Of a stretch of DNA of 64,000 nt, positions 14,171 through 24,218 are shown one piece after another. This DNA comes from UMGS1649 sp045534225. Lineage in GTDB: Bacteria; Bacillota; Clostridia; TANB77; CAG-465. Every line of letters starts with the position of its first letter. The first letter of the stretch is position 1. A model generated the notes under the pieces. That model was given only the letters and a program-made list of their open reading frames with translations. It did not search any database and was not told the origin of the DNA. The DNA lies in the NCBI GenBank assembly GCA_045534225.1, contig JAZSJJ010000004.1, positions 1-64,000 on the forward strand. The letters run 5' to 3'. The translations under genes and the position numbers were made by a program.

Positions 14171-17100
14171 TTATTTCACCTTTACCATTTTGTTTAGAGC
14201 AAATGAATAAATATATACTTCATCTACTTCTTTGTTATAACATACGTTTATTGCGCGCCTATACACCTCTAATTGGATTTTATATCTGTCTATTAGTTCT
14301 TGCTCATCTTTTACAGAATCCGTCTTAAAATCTATTATAACGCATTTGTTTTCTTTTGTTTCTATATACATATCTATAACACCTTGAATTAACGATGGTG
14401 CTTTTAATGGTTCTAATCCATCTATGTCTTTTAAGTTATCTTCAAAAACAAATTCTAATTCATGTTCTACTCTTTTGGCATCAGTAATAAGTTCTTTTAA
14501 GAAAGTTGTATATAACTTATGTATTTGTTCTACTGCTCTAGGTATATTTATTCTTCCTTCTATACCCATTTCTTTTACAAGTACATTCATTAATTCTTTT
14601 ATACAATCTTTGGTTACATTAGTATAATCTAAATGTTCTATTACAGAGTGCATAAATGTACCATAACTTGCACCTGTTACTTCAGCTTCTAAAACTAAAG
14701 GTTTTAATTCTGCTAATTCACATATTTGTTCTTGTTTATGACTTAATTTTGTCGCTGTGTATTTTTGTTCTACATCTATTTCATATGGATATGTATATAC
14801 TAATTTTTCTTTTAACTTTTCCTTTTCATCTTTATTTTCCGTTATACCCAGTTCTTCTATTTTAGCTTTAAACTCATCCAACTTACTAAACTTTCTATCT
14901 ATTTTTTCATCATCATCTTTTGGCATAACCATCTTAACATTATACCTTTTTATATCTATATATTTAGGTTTAATATATACTGCTTGAAGTATGCATTTCA
15001 AGTGGCAGCTATGTTCAAAAGCCACTGCATCAGGTACTTTACCATCTACAAACAACATCTTTTCGCAATAATGATCTAATGTCTTGTTTACTATTCCAGT
15101 AATTATTAACTTTTCCTTTGCGCGTGTAAATGCAACATAAAGAAGTCTTAAAGCTTCTGAACGAAGTCTATTTCTTGTATTTTGTTTTATTACTTGTTTA
15201 ATTATTGACGGATATGTAATTCCTGTAGATTTATCGTAAACATCCAAACCTATGCCTAATGTATTGCTTGTTAAAATCTTGTCTGAAAGTTCTTGCTCGT
15301 TGTATGGGCTAGTAGTATTTACAATAAATACTACTGGGAATTCTAATCCCTTACTTTTATGCATTGTCATAATTCTAACAACGTTCTCATTTTCACCAAG
15401 CATCTTTGGACTATCTCCACCAGATTCTTTTCTTTTCAGCGTATCTAAATATTTAAGCGTTAAATAAAGACTTGTTACATTTTCTGTTTTTTCATAATCC
15501 GCAATTATATTTACAAATGCATCTAGGTTAGCACATTTCAAACTTCCTGCTTTTTCAAAACGCATTGCCTCATATATACCCGTTTCATCATATAATTTTA
15601 GTACCACTGTCGCTAGTGAATATGTTTTTACATATCTTCTAAATCTATTAACAAGCTCTAAAAAGTTGTTAATCTTATCTACTATTTCTTGTTCTTTATT
15701 ATCTTGTTCTAGATATTTATTTAGTGAATCATAAAGTGAATATTTAGTATTACCTTTTCTTATTTTAACAAGTTCATCTAAATTAAATTTACCAATTATA
15801 CTATAAAGCACACTTGCTAAAGATATATCATCTTCTGTATTATTTAGTATCTTTAAGAAAGATATTATTAAAGATATTTCATCAGATTTATAGAAACCTG
15901 TTTTAGCATCTGTATATGTTGGAATTCCAGCTTTAGATAATACATTTTGAACTATGCTAGCTGTTTTTTCTACTTTGCTCATAAGTATAACTATATCTTT
16001 ATACTCACATTTTCTATATTCTTCTTTTTTAAGATCATATACCTTGAAGTCTTCTGACATTAGTTCTCTTATTCTGTTTACTACAGCTCCAGCTTCTAAT
16101 TCTAACGAAGATAAGTCTGTTATAACATCTTCTTTTTCTTCTGTTTCTTCACTTTCAGTGTCGTACACTTCCTCGTCAACATCTTTTTCTACTATATGAA
16201 GTTCAGCTTTATACCCTTCATCTAATGGATATGCAGCACCTAACACAAGTTCTTCTTTTTTGCCATAGCTTGCGCCACCAAACGTCTCAGACATAAGTTT
16301 GCCAAATACTTCATTTGTACTATCTATTACTTCTTTTCTACTTCTAAAGTTTTGAGCAAGAAGAATTTTTGCTTCTTTTAATTCTTCTTTTTCCCCCTCA
16401 CTTTCTATTTCTTCTAATCTCCTATATTTTGCGCTAAACAATTCTGGAGCAGCGTTTCTAAAACCATATATACTTTGCTTAACATCTCCAACCATTATTA
16501 CATTATTTTCTTTAGCAATACTCATTAGAATAGTTTCTTGTATATCTGATGTATCTTGATACTCATCTATATATATTTCATCAAACTTTTCTATATATTT
16601 TTTTCTAGTTTCTTCATCTTTTAATGCTTCAAGAGTTAAATGTTCATAGTCTGAAAAATCTATCAATGCTTTTTCTTTTTTAGCTAAAGAATACTTTTCA
16701 TCTATTCTTTTAACAACATCTTTATACCATGCGGCATAAACAAGACTGTTATTTAACTCATCTATTATGCCTTTAGAATCTTTATATATTAATTTGGTTG
16801 CTATATCTTTTAATTTCTTTGAGCAGCTATTTCTAACGGCAGAAACCTCTTTTTTAAGTTCCTCATCCGGGACTGATTTCCTTGGTAATTGTGGGAGTGT
16901 AACTAATTCTTCTCTCATAGCATATATTTCATCAAATGTTTCTTTTGAATATGCTCTTTTAACTATCGCAAGAATATTTTCTAATGCTTCTTTTCTTGTC
17001 TCAAAATCTGAAACAGAATCTAATTTATCTATTATTCTTTCTAGATTCATCATTTCTATTGCAAAGATATCTTTAATACTTTTAACAACTTCTTTACCAA

Positions 17101-17734
17101 AATCCAACTCTATTAAATCTTTCACATTATCACTGGATACAGAATATGTGTTAGTTATATTGTTTAACCACTCATCTTTGTCTTTAGAATTACACATAGC
17201 TTTGTGAAGCCTAAATAACATTTCTACTAGATTTTCTTCATTTCCTATCATATCTAATATATCTGTAAAGGTGTCTGAAGCAACTGTATATTCTTCTTCC
17301 AGCACTTCTTCTATAGCCTCATAAAGCATTAAAGTTGCTTTAGTTTCTTCTATTGTTTGCACATTTGGATCTATTCCTAAACTATAAAAATTATTACGAA
17401 TAGTACCTAAACAGAAAGAGTGTATAGTAGAAACATCTGATGCTGGCACTGCAGATATTTGTTTTGCTATTCTTTTAGCATTTTCTTTGTCCCCAACTTT
17501 CAAATATTCTTCTTTTATATCATAAAGTTTTTTTACAATACGCTCTTTAAGTTCTGATGCAGCAGCATTTGTAAATGTTAATATCAACATTTTTGAAATA
17601 TCTTGTCCTTTTTTTATACTATCTACTATTCTTTCTACGACAACAAAAGTCTTACCACTTCCAGCTGACGCTGAAACTAGTAGACTTTTATTTTTAGTAT
17701 TTATTATTAGTTTTTGTGAATTTGTTAGTTCCAT
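14171..17734 (-). CDS. addA: ATP-dependent helicase/nuclease subunit A
   Basis: 1187 residues, full length. AddA of the AddAB (RecBCD-like) double-strand-break resection enzyme. UvrD-type helicase: Walker A SASAGSGKT (about 22-30), TFTNAAASEL, Walker B EIYIDEYQDTS, VGDVKQSIYGFR, TMHKSKGLEF, and VAFTRAKEKL. The C-terminal RecB-type nuclease motif is intact (GVIDMYIE, IIDFKTDS, Q..VYRRA). AddB, normally the adjacent upstream gene, is not present; the upstream neighbour is rbgA 12 nt away. AddB may be elsewhere in the genome. Confidence 0.95.
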   Translation of the reverse strand: MELTNSQKLIINTKNKSLLVSASAGSGKTFVVVERIVDSIKKGQDISKMLILTFTNAAASELKERIVKKLYDIKEEYLKVGDKENAKRIAKQISAVPASDVSTIHSFCLGTIRNNFYSLGIDPNVQTIEETKATLMLYEAIEEVLEEEYTVASDTFTDILDMIGNEENLVEMLFRLHKAMCNSKDKDEWLNNITNTYSVSSDNVKDLIELDFGKEVVKSIKDIFAIEMMNLERIIDKLDSVSDFETRKEALENILAIVKRAYSKETFDEIYAMREELVTLPQLPRKSVPDEELKKEVSAVRNSCSKKLKDIATKLIYKDSKGIIDELNNSLVYAAWYKDVVKRIDEKYSLAKKEKALIDFSDYEHLTLEALKDEETRKKYIEKFDEIYIDEYQDTSDIQETILMSIAKENNVIMVGDVKQSIYGFRNAAPELFSAKYRRLEEIESEGEKEELKEAKILLAQNFRSRKEVIDSTNEVFGKLMSETFGGASYGKKEELVLGAAYPLDEGYKAELHIVEKDVDEEVYDTESEETEEKEDVITDLSSLELEAGAVVNRIRELMSEDFKVYDLKKEEYRKCEYKDIVILMSKVEKTASIVQNVLSKAGIPTYTDAKTGFYKSDEISLIISFLKILNNTEDDISLASVLYSIIGKFNLDELVKIRKGNTKYSLYDSLNKYLEQDNKEQEIVDKINNFLELVNRFRRYVKTYSLATVVLKLYDETGIYEAMRFEKAGSLKCANLDAFVNIIADYEKTENVTSLYLTLKYLDTLKRKESGGDSPKMLGENENVVRIMTMHKSKGLEFPVVFIVNTTSPYNEQELSDKILTSNTLGIGLDVYDKSTGITYPSIIKQVIKQNTRNRLRSEALRLLYVAFTRAKEKLIITGIVNKTLDHYCEKMLFVDGKVPDAVAFEHSCHLKCILQAVYIKPKYIDIKRYNVKMVMPKDDDEKIDRKFSKLDEFKAKIEELGITENKDEKEKLKEKLVYTYPYEIDVEQKYTATKLSHKQEQICELAELKPLVLEAEVTGASYGTFMHSVIEHLDYTNVTKDCIKELMNVLVKEMGIEGRINIPRAVEQIHKLYTTFLKELITDAKRVEHELEFVFEDNLKDIDGLEPLKAPSLIQGVIDMYIETKENKCVIIDFKTDSVKDEQELIDRYKIQLEVYRRAINVCYNKEVDEVYIYSFALNKMVKVK

Positions 17735-17746
17735 ATATCTCCCTTA

Positions 17747-18631
17747 TTATTCAAGGCTTATCTTGCCAAGTTTTCCGTTTCTATAATCTTCTATTAATAA
17801 TCTTGACGCTTTTAACAGGTCAACCGCATCTCCCTTAAGAAGTGCTCCTCTTTTTCTACCTATTAATTCTAGAATTTCAAACGACCTTAATGGCTCTATT
17901 TCTTCTCCTAAACCATATCTATCTTTAAGCATAGCTGTATATAGTTTGTTTGCCATAAGTATATCTATTAATTCTACAGCTAAAACTTCCATGTCTAAAA
18001 TATCGTCTTTTATCGTTCCAGTAATAGCTAGTCTATATGCTTTTCCATCTTGAGATATAGATTTCGCAAGTAATCCTGGTGTATCCATAAGCTCAATGTC
18101 TTTACCAACTCTTATCCATTGTTTTTGTTTAGTAACACCTGGCTTGTTTCCAACCTCAGCAGATTTCTTACCAGACACTCTATTAATTAAAGAAGATTTA
18201 CCTACGTTAGGTATACCAACTACAAGTACACGATATACCTTTTTTAACATTTTGTATGATGCACTCGTCTTGTTTCCATACTTAACTTTTTCGCCTATTT
18301 CTCTAATTTTCTTAGTAAGAACATCTATGCCATCACCATTTAAAGAATTAGTTCTTACAGTATAACAACCATTCTTCACATATCTTGCTTCTGCTTCCTT
18401 AAGTTTAATAGGATCAGCTAAATCCGATTTATTAAATACCACAAGCACTGTTTTAGCTTTTATTATTTCATATACATCTTGATTTAATGATGCATATGGT
18501 GTTCTTGCATCAAGAATAACAGCTACTATATCTATTAACTTTAAGTCTTCTTTCATTTCTCTTAAAGTTTTAGCCATGTGTCCTGGATACCAGTTTATAT
18601 TTACTATTTGTTTATTGTTTTCTTCTGTCAT
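17747..18631 (-). CDS. rbgA: Ribosome biogenesis GTPase RbgA (YlqF)
   Basis: 294 residues. Circularly permuted GTPase: G4 NKSD precedes G1 GIPNVGKSS and G3 DTPG. The N-terminal WYPGHMAKTLREM segment is diagnostic of RbgA. It acts in late 50S subunit assembly in the cytoplasm. RBS AGGAAGG. It follows a CYTH-like gene by 10 nt and precedes addA by 12 nt in the same run. Confidence 0.96.
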   Translation of the reverse strand: MTEENNKQIVNINWYPGHMAKTLREMKEDLKLIDIVAVILDARTPYASLNQDVYEIIKAKTVLVVFNKSDLADPIKLKEAEARYVKNGCYTVRTNSLNGDGIDVLTKKIREIGEKVKYGNKTSASYKMLKKVYRVLVVGIPNVGKSSLINRVSGKKSAEVGNKPGVTKQKQWIRVGKDIELMDTPGLLAKSISQDGKAYRLAITGTIKDDILDMEVLAVELIDILMANKLYTAMLKDRYGLGEEIEPLRSFEILELIGRKRGALLKGDAVDLLKASRLLIEDYRNGKLGKISLE

Positions 18632-18641
18632 ATTTACCTTC

Positions 18642-19217
18642 CTATCCGTTTTGATTTTGACTAAACATTTCTTTTTTATAATATAACGTTCTTAATTTAT
18701 CTAGTCCTAGTTTATCATAATCAAAATTAAAACCATACGAATTTAATTCATCAATTAACATTTTTCTCTGTTCATCTAACTCAAATTCGTAATATTCTTT
18801 ATTATCATAATATACTAGCAATCCAACATTTTCAATTTGTTGAAGCTGAACTTTACTAGCCATTCCCTCTTTACAATAATGTGAATCTTTTTTGGTTGTA
18901 TCAAATACTTTTTTATATCCAAATTTATTTAACTTTCTTTCAAAGAGCTTCAATCTTAAAGGACTATTTTTAACTTCTTTCACATCTAATTTTTCTATTA
19001 GATTATTTTGTACTTTATATTTTTCACCATTACAGCTTCTAAGCCTTATACACGCATTTTTCATTTCATTTTCTGTCATATCTTCTAAATCTTTATTCGT
19101 ATAATATAAGTCATGCGTAATAACATTAAATTCATTTACAAGTCCATTATTTTTTAACATGTTATCATAATATTCAAACTCTTTATCTAATTTTATTCCA
19201 ACTTCTACAACCAACAT
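18642..19217 (-). CDS. Hypothetical protein, possibly CYTH-like
   Basis: 191 residues, cytosolic, charged. The N-terminal VVEVGIKLDKEFEYYDNML, then THDLYYTNKDLE and CIRLRS, follow the order of strands in CYTH-superfamily proteins (class IV adenylate cyclase / triphosphatase). However, the classical ExExK signature is incomplete (E-V-G-I-K), so activity is doubtful. Two later RLK-rich segments and a YYEFELDE strand would fit the barrel. Within the dxs-to-pflX run; no functional clue from neighbours. Confidence 0.55.
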   Translation of the reverse strand: MLVVEVGIKLDKEFEYYDNMLKNNGLVNEFNVITHDLYYTNKDLEDMTENEMKNACIRLRSCNGEKYKVQNNLIEKLDVKEVKNSPLRLKLFERKLNKFGYKKVFDTTKKDSHYCKEGMASKVQLQQIENVGLLVYYDNKEYYEFELDEQRKMLIDELNSYGFNFDYDKLGLDKLRTLYYKKEMFSQNQNG

Positions 19218-19264
19218 TTTACCCTTCCTTATTATTAATCGTCCGAAAATAGCAATAATTATCT

Positions 19265-20203
19265 TTAATATCTATTTCTTATTGTATTACCAAACTTTCT
19301 AATTTCATTTAATTTTTCTGCTGTTAATACACTATTGTTGTATAATTTTAGATACTCATCATTTATATCACTATTAAAATATAGCATATCATCTGTTGCT
19401 ATTGTAATCTTTAAGCCATATTCACACATCTTTTTAATAGGATGAGCCTCTATATTCTTAACATATCCTAATACTATATTACTAGTTGGACAAACATTAA
19501 AAACAATATTCTTTTCTTTTGCTAGTTGCATTACATTTATATCTTCAACAATGCTAATTCCATGTTGTATTTCCTTAGGCCCGAAATCTTCTATACATTC
19601 TTTTATATAATCTGCACCTAGTTGTTCACCTGCATGTACTTTAGTAATTAACCCCATTTTATTTGCAAGTTCATAAAAGCAAATAAACTCTTTATTAGGA
19701 ATAACATTTTCTGTTGAAACTAAATCTATTCCTGCGAAGAATCCGCTTTCTATCATTCTTAACACAAGTTCTTTGTATTCACTTTTATAACTGTCTCTAC
19801 TTATTTCAAGAAGCCATTTAATGTCTAGCGAATCATATCTAAACTCATTCAAAAATTCAATAAAGCTTGATATATTAGAATCAAATGTTCTAATGCAATC
19901 CTTAAAATCTATATTAGTAGCTATGAATTTTACTCCTGTATTAATACAATTTTCAAAAGTACCAGTTAATAACAATGATAGTCCTTCTTTTGCAGCTTTT
20001 ATAGGTGTAATATACTTTCTGCTATATTCTATAAGAGATGAAATATCTTTTATCTTTTCATCTCCTATATTTATACCATTTTTTATAAGATATTGTCTAT
20101 TGCAAGAATACGATGCGTGATTGTGTAAATCTACTTTTTCTACTTGTGCTAATTTTTCTTTATTGTTTTCTTTTAATCCTTCTATAAAAATATTATCTTC
20201 CAT
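19265..20203 (-). CDS. Adenosine deaminase family protein
   Basis: 312 residues; amidohydrolase-fold purine deaminase family. Zinc-site and catalytic residues are visible in order: VDLHNHAS (HxH, about 26-30), TKVHAGEQLG (metal H and catalytic E), IQHGIS, NVCPTSNIVLG, and ITIATDDML (metal D followed by D). The final residue of the usual TDDP is M here. Substrate could be adenosine or a modified purine nucleoside. RBS AAGGAGAAAAT. It belongs to a run of small genes of nucleotide and general metabolism. Confidence 0.8.
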   Translation of the reverse strand: MEDNIFIEGLKENNKEKLAQVEKVDLHNHASYSCNRQYLIKNGINIGDEKIKDISSLIEYSRKYITPIKAAKEGLSLLLTGTFENCINTGVKFIATNIDFKDCIRTFDSNISSFIEFLNEFRYDSLDIKWLLEISRDSYKSEYKELVLRMIESGFFAGIDLVSTENVIPNKEFICFYELANKMGLITKVHAGEQLGADYIKECIEDFGPKEIQHGISIVEDINVMQLAKEKNIVFNVCPTSNIVLGYVKNIEAHPIKKMCEYGLKITIATDDMLYFNSDINDEYLKLYNNSVLTAEKLNEIRKFGNTIRNRY

Positions 20204-20215
20204 AATATTTTCTCC

Positions 20216-20629
20216 TTATTTCTTTATCCACAAATATACACCATCTTGATTTTCTGGTTTATATTTCATACCACATTTAATATAGAAGTCTCTATTACCT
20301 TCTGTTGGAGAAGCTTCTAATTGAAATTGCTCTCCGTCTTCTAACATTTCCTTTATATCATCTATTAATGTTGTAACTATTAATTTACCTATGCCTTGCT
20401 TTTGATAGTTTTTACTTACCATTATATCTGTAAGCATTCCTTTTAAGGCGTTATCTCCAACTACTCGTCCTATCCCCACGCATTCATTGTCCTTAAATAT
20501 AGATAAGTTTAACATAGAACCAGATATTGCTTTTGTAAGTTGTTTTTTACTAAGATTCTTCCAGCCTACTTCTTCGCGTAGTCTTAAAAAATCTTCTGTA
20601 TTAATTTCATGTTTAATTATATAATTCAT
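20216..20629 (-). CDS. GNAT-family N-acetyltransferase
   Basis: 137 residues, the size of a single GNAT domain. Acetyl-CoA binding pattern DIMVSKNYQKQGIGKLIV (Q-x-x-G-I-G, about 72-89) and the C-terminal FYIKCGMKY strand-turn. Substrate unknown. It lies 12 nt before the adenosine deaminase-like gene and 12 nt after another GNAT gene of a different subgroup. Confidence 0.88.
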   Translation of the reverse strand: MNYIIKHEINTEDFLRLREEVGWKNLSKKQLTKAISGSMLNLSIFKDNECVGIGRVVGDNALKGMLTDIMVSKNYQKQGIGKLIVTTLIDDIKEMLEDGEQFQLEASPTEGNRDFYIKCGMKYKPENQDGVYLWIKK

Positions 20630-20641
20630 TAATACTACTCC

Positions 20642-21139
20642 TTATATTTTCTTTATTAAAGCCGTTGCCATTCCTCTTTCGCTTTCATACTCATGAACTA
20701 CTACGTATCCATTCTTTAACATATTGTTTATTGAGTATATATTTTCACTTTGTGCTTTTGTATAGATATATTCTTTGCCTATGCTTTTGGCGTACTCATC
20801 TAGTACTTTCATCATTTCTCTTTGAAATCCATTTCCAACATAATCTTTACTTACCATTATTGGTCCTAAAGATCCAACTATGCTTTCGTCGTGTTCTACA
20901 TTATGTTTTACAAGTGTTTTATTCTTTACTGGCATATAGAACATTGAACATACTGGTGTAGTACCATCATAATACATAAATATTTTTCCGCCCACACTTA
21001 ATACATCCTCTATTTCTTCTCTTGTAAATGTTCCAAGCCATTCTTTATGTTCCATATTATCTCTAACATAAGAATATAACCATAGATATTCATCTAAATT
21101 TACATTTTCACTTACACATTTTAATTCTGTAAATTTCAT
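20642..21139 (-). CDS. GNAT-family acetyltransferase
   Basis: 165 residues. GNAT features: PIMVSKDYVGNGFQREMMKVL (acetyl-CoA loop with V-G-N-G-F), IYTKAQSENIYSINNMLKNGY near the C-terminus. The N-terminal half is more divergent. It does not closely resemble the neighbouring GNAT gene, so it is not a recent duplicate. Substrate unknown. Confidence 0.8.
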   Translation of the reverse strand: MKFTELKCVSENVNLDEYLWLYSYVRDNMEHKEWLGTFTREEIEDVLSVGGKIFMYYDGTTPVCSMFYMPVKNKTLVKHNVEHDESIVGSLGPIMVSKDYVGNGFQREMMKVLDEYAKSIGKEYIYTKAQSENIYSINNMLKNGYVVVHEYESERGMATALIKKI

Positions 21140-21149
21140 AATACACCTC

Positions 21150-21461
21150 TTACTCTACACCTTCTAGATATATTTTATCTTTAAATCCGCCTCTTTTTTC
21201 TTTCTTTATTTTCTTAATATTCATTACATCTTCTAATGCTTTGTTTTCTACATTTGCTAATGCTTCAATAACTTCTAACATATCTGCTAATTCTTCTATT
21301 CTAGAATCTCCACTTGCTTCTAATACTTCTAAATATTCTTCTTTTAATTTCTTTTCTAATTCTAATTTGTATTCTTCGTTAGATAATATTCTAGTTACTG
21401 GAGTTTCACCTTTAGATAATATTATTTCAGGTATTTTATCTCTTACTAATTTCTTATACAT
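21150..21461 (-). CDS. MazG-like / PRA-PH superfamily nucleotide pyrophosphohydrolase
   Basis: 103 residues, all alpha. MYKKLVRDKIPEII at the N-terminus and KLKEEYLEVLEA...RIEELADMLEVIEAL (EExxE...ExxD metal site) are characteristic of small all-alpha NTP pyrophosphohydrolases related to phosphoribosyl-ATP pyrophosphatase. Such proteins usually hydrolyse non-canonical or excess NTPs. The histidine operon is not present, so a house-cleaning role is more likely than histidine synthesis. Confidence 0.8.
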   Translation of the reverse strand: MYKKLVRDKIPEIILSKGETPVTRILSNEEYKLELEKKLKEEYLEVLEASGDSRIEELADMLEVIEALANVENKALEDVMNIKKIKKEKRGGFKDKIYLEGVE

Positions 21462-21470
21462 ATTCTACCT

Positions 21471-21953
21471 CTAATTAAACATTAAATCTATGTAATCTTT
21501 CATTTCTTTCTTAATTTCTTCTACTCTTACATTACTTATACTTAACGCATATTCTTTTACATCTATTTCATCAGGTAAAGATGGTTTGTCTATGCCCATT
21601 TCTTTTAGTATTGGTAATATGTTATCTTCCATTTCTGGATAATATTTATATAACGTATCATACGCATTAAGTGGTTTGTCTGGTTTAGTGTATCTTGCAC
21701 TTTCCCAATCTAAAACCATTTCCACATAGTCTAAATATGTCTTTTCTAATTCATTTTCGTGGTGTGGCATTAATGCTCTATGCACACTATGTACATCTTT
21801 TTTAGCATAGAATAGATAAGTAAATAACTTGTCCATGTCATGTGCTTTTAGTTGTTCTAATAATTCTACATTGTTAGGAAAATATTTTTCTGCTAAAAAT
21901 ATAACAATCTTTCTATGTTTATATGTATATTCTATATATTCTTTATTTTTCAT
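21471..21953 (-). CDS. Conserved hypothetical protein, DUF5662-like
   Basis: 160 residues, soluble and helical. It carries KAHDMDKLFTYLFY followed by HRALMPHHENE, an HD...H..HH arrangement reminiscent of DUF5662 proteins and of metal-binding HD-type folds. No catalytic assignment is possible. It lies between dxs (24 nt upstream) and the MazG-like gene (9 nt downstream), so it is part of the same operon. Confidence 0.6.
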   Translation of the reverse strand: MKNKEYIEYTYKHRKIVIFLAEKYFPNNVELLEQLKAHDMDKLFTYLFYAKKDVHSVHRALMPHHENELEKTYLDYVEMVLDWESARYTKPDKPLNAYDTLYKYYPEMEDNILPILKEMGIDKPSLPDEIDVKEYALSISNVRVEEIKKEMKDYIDLMFN

Positions 21954-21977
21954 AATACACCTCCATATATTTTTATT

Positions 21978-23822
21978 TTAATTATTAAAAAATTCTTTTA
22001 TTTCTTCTACTACTGTTTCTAAATCTAGATTTACTATCTTCTTTAATTCGCTTATCTTTCCGTGTTCTACAAACGTGTTATCTATTCCTGTTATTCTAAC
22101 TTTATTTGTAGCTTCTAAATGATTAAAGTATTCTAGTATGTTTGTACCTAAACTATTTGTTTTAATGTTAGATTCATAAACATATATTTTGTGATTTCCC
22201 TTTGCAAGTTCTTTAAGTATTACTTTATCTATTGGTTTAATATATCTTGCATTAACTATGTTTATATTTTCATTCTTTAACATTTCACTTAATCTAGCTA
22301 CATCTGTACCATAACTAATTACCGTATTAGTACAACCCTCTATTTTTCTTAAGTACTCCCAAGTACCAACTTTAATCTCCTTAAACTCTGTTTTTTCATA
22401 CTCAAGATTTGCTCTTTCATATCTTATACAAAATGGTTTTTCTTGTTTATATAATCCTGTATAAAGTAGATTACGTATTTCTTCATTATCTTTTCCCATA
22501 CATATTACAATGTTTGGAATACTGTTTAAGAAGCTTATATCGAAAACACCGTGATGAGTATCTCCATCTTCACCTACTAAGCCCGCTCTATCTATTCCTA
22601 TTACTACATGTGCATTCATTCTGGCTATGTCATGATTAATGTTATCATAGGCTCGTTGTAAAAACGATGAATAGATTGGCAAGAATACCTTCTTGTTGTT
22701 TAACGCTATTGCACAGGCAAGTGTTGTAGCAAAAGATTCCGTTATTCCAGTGTCTATACTTCTGTCTGGGAAATCTTCAAATATCTTCTCTAATTTACTT
22801 CCTGTTATCATGGCAGGAGTAATTGTAACTAAATCTTTATCTTGCTCCATAAACTCATGAACAGTGTTTGATACAAGTTCACTAATGCTAGTTACTTCAC
22901 TTTTGTTTATCTCTCCTGTTTCGGCATCAAACTTGCCGACACCATGCCAACTACTACAATTTTCTTCTGCCGGCTTATATCCTTTGCCCTTTATTGTTTT
23001 AACATGTACTAGTATCGTTTCTTTAGACTCTTTCGCTTTCTTAAACGCTTTTTTAAGCTCTTTTATATCATGACCATCTATTGGCCCTAGGTAATCTATA
23101 TTAAGGCTTGTAAATAAATTATCGTTTAATCTATCCTTAATTCTTTCTTTAATTTCTTTTGTGGCTCTATATACTTTAGTTCCAAGTTTTGTTTTAAGAA
23201 GTAGTTTCTTGTATCCAGTTTTAGCCACTCCATAGGATTTACTAAGTCTAATATTTTTTAAGAACTCACTCATTCCTCCAACATTTTGGGAAATAGACAT
23301 TTCGTTATCGTTTAGGACTATTATTATTTTAGACTTAATATTTCCAATATTATTTAATGCTTCAAAAGCAAGTCCGCCTGTTAAAGATCCATCTCCAATT
23401 ATTGCAATTACTTCATTATTCTCATTATTTAAATCTCTAGCATATGCGAATCCTAAAGCCGCCGCAATAGAAGTAGATGAATGTCCCGCTTCAAAAGGAT
23501 CATGTATGCTTTCTTTTCTTTTTTGGTAACCAGATATACTATCTAATTTTCTTAGGGTATCAAATTTATTCGCGCGCCCTGTAAGTATTTTATGTGTATA
23601 ACATTGATGCCCTACATCAAATATTATTTTGTCTTTAGGTGAATCAAATATAGAATGAAGTGCAACGGTAAGCTCTACCGCGCCAAGGTTACTTGCTAAG
23701 TGTCCTCCTGTTTTAGACACGTTAGATATTATATATTCACGTATTGACTCACTTAATTTTGCTAATTCTTTATTATCTAAATCCTTTAAGAACTCTGGTC
23801 CAGATATATTTTTAACGTCCAT
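21978..23822 (-). CDS. dxs: 1-deoxy-D-xylulose-5-phosphate synthase
   Basis: 614 residues, full length. Thiamine-diphosphate enzyme condensing pyruvate with glyceraldehyde 3-phosphate, first step of the MEP isoprenoid pathway. Seen: GGHLASNLGAVELTVALH, GHQCYTHKILTGR, the ThDP/Mg motif GDGSLTGGLAFEALNN...NDNEMSIS, the IDGHD loop, and the C-terminal transketolase domain (GDTHHGVFDISFL). RBS AGGAGAAATA. Its ATG overlaps the stop of the preceding small membrane protein gene (TAATG). No other MEP genes lie in the window. Confidence 0.97.
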   Translation of the reverse strand: MDVKNISGPEFLKDLDNKELAKLSESIREYIISNVSKTGGHLASNLGAVELTVALHSIFDSPKDKIIFDVGHQCYTHKILTGRANKFDTLRKLDSISGYQKRKESIHDPFEAGHSSTSIAAALGFAYARDLNNENNEVIAIIGDGSLTGGLAFEALNNIGNIKSKIIIVLNDNEMSISQNVGGMSEFLKNIRLSKSYGVAKTGYKKLLLKTKLGTKVYRATKEIKERIKDRLNDNLFTSLNIDYLGPIDGHDIKELKKAFKKAKESKETILVHVKTIKGKGYKPAEENCSSWHGVGKFDAETGEINKSEVTSISELVSNTVHEFMEQDKDLVTITPAMITGSKLEKIFEDFPDRSIDTGITESFATTLACAIALNNKKVFLPIYSSFLQRAYDNINHDIARMNAHVVIGIDRAGLVGEDGDTHHGVFDISFLNSIPNIVICMGKDNEEIRNLLYTGLYKQEKPFCIRYERANLEYEKTEFKEIKVGTWEYLRKIEGCTNTVISYGTDVARLSEMLKNENINIVNARYIKPIDKVILKELAKGNHKIYVYESNIKTNSLGTNILEYFNHLEATNKVRITGIDNTFVEHGKISELKKIVNLDLETVVEEIKEFFNN

Positions 23823-24100
23823 TATTTCTCCTTATTTTTTCTTCTAACCATAATTATTCCAAGTATCATTAGTATTAATCCAATTACATATGTTGGCCAA
23901 AAAACAAATGAGAAAAGTACTACCCAGTCCATAAATGCAGATATCCCATATGAATCTGTACACCCTGTTATGCATAGTCCAGAAAAGCCAACTATAGCAT
24001 TATATATTCCACTTAAAATTACATATATAAACGGAATTGTCCCTATAAATATAACTAGTTCCCATATATTTTTCTTTATCTTTTCGATTAACTTTTTCAT
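23822..24100 (-). CDS. Small membrane protein, unknown
   Basis: 92 residues. Two membrane segments (about 13-36 and 57-84) with a basic C-terminal tail RRKNKEK. The loop has two cysteines (LCITGC). Not recognised. RBS CAGGAG. Its stop overlaps the start of dxs by one base, so the two are translationally coupled. A weak TGTACA...TATAAT pair lies upstream near 24140-24170. Confidence 0.6.
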   Translation of the reverse strand: MKKLIEKIKKNIWELVIFIGTIPFIYVILSGIYNAIVGFSGLCITGCTDSYGISAFMDWVVLFSFVFWPTYVIGLILMILGIIMVRRKNKEK

Positions 24101-24180
24101 ACTATTTTCTCCTGTAATTTAGCATATTATTATACGAAATTATTATACAATATTTAAGCTTTAATGTACAGTAAAAAGCT

Positions 24181-24209
24181 AAAACCTAGAGCATATTTCT
24201 CTAGGTTTT
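24181..24209 (-). terminator. Terminator of dpaB
   Basis: 11-bp perfect stem AAAACCTAGAG / CTCTAGGTTTT with a 7-nt loop, 10 nt downstream of the dpaB stop, with T-tract on the minus strand. Confidence 0.85.
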
Positions 24210-24218
24210 ATTTACTTA

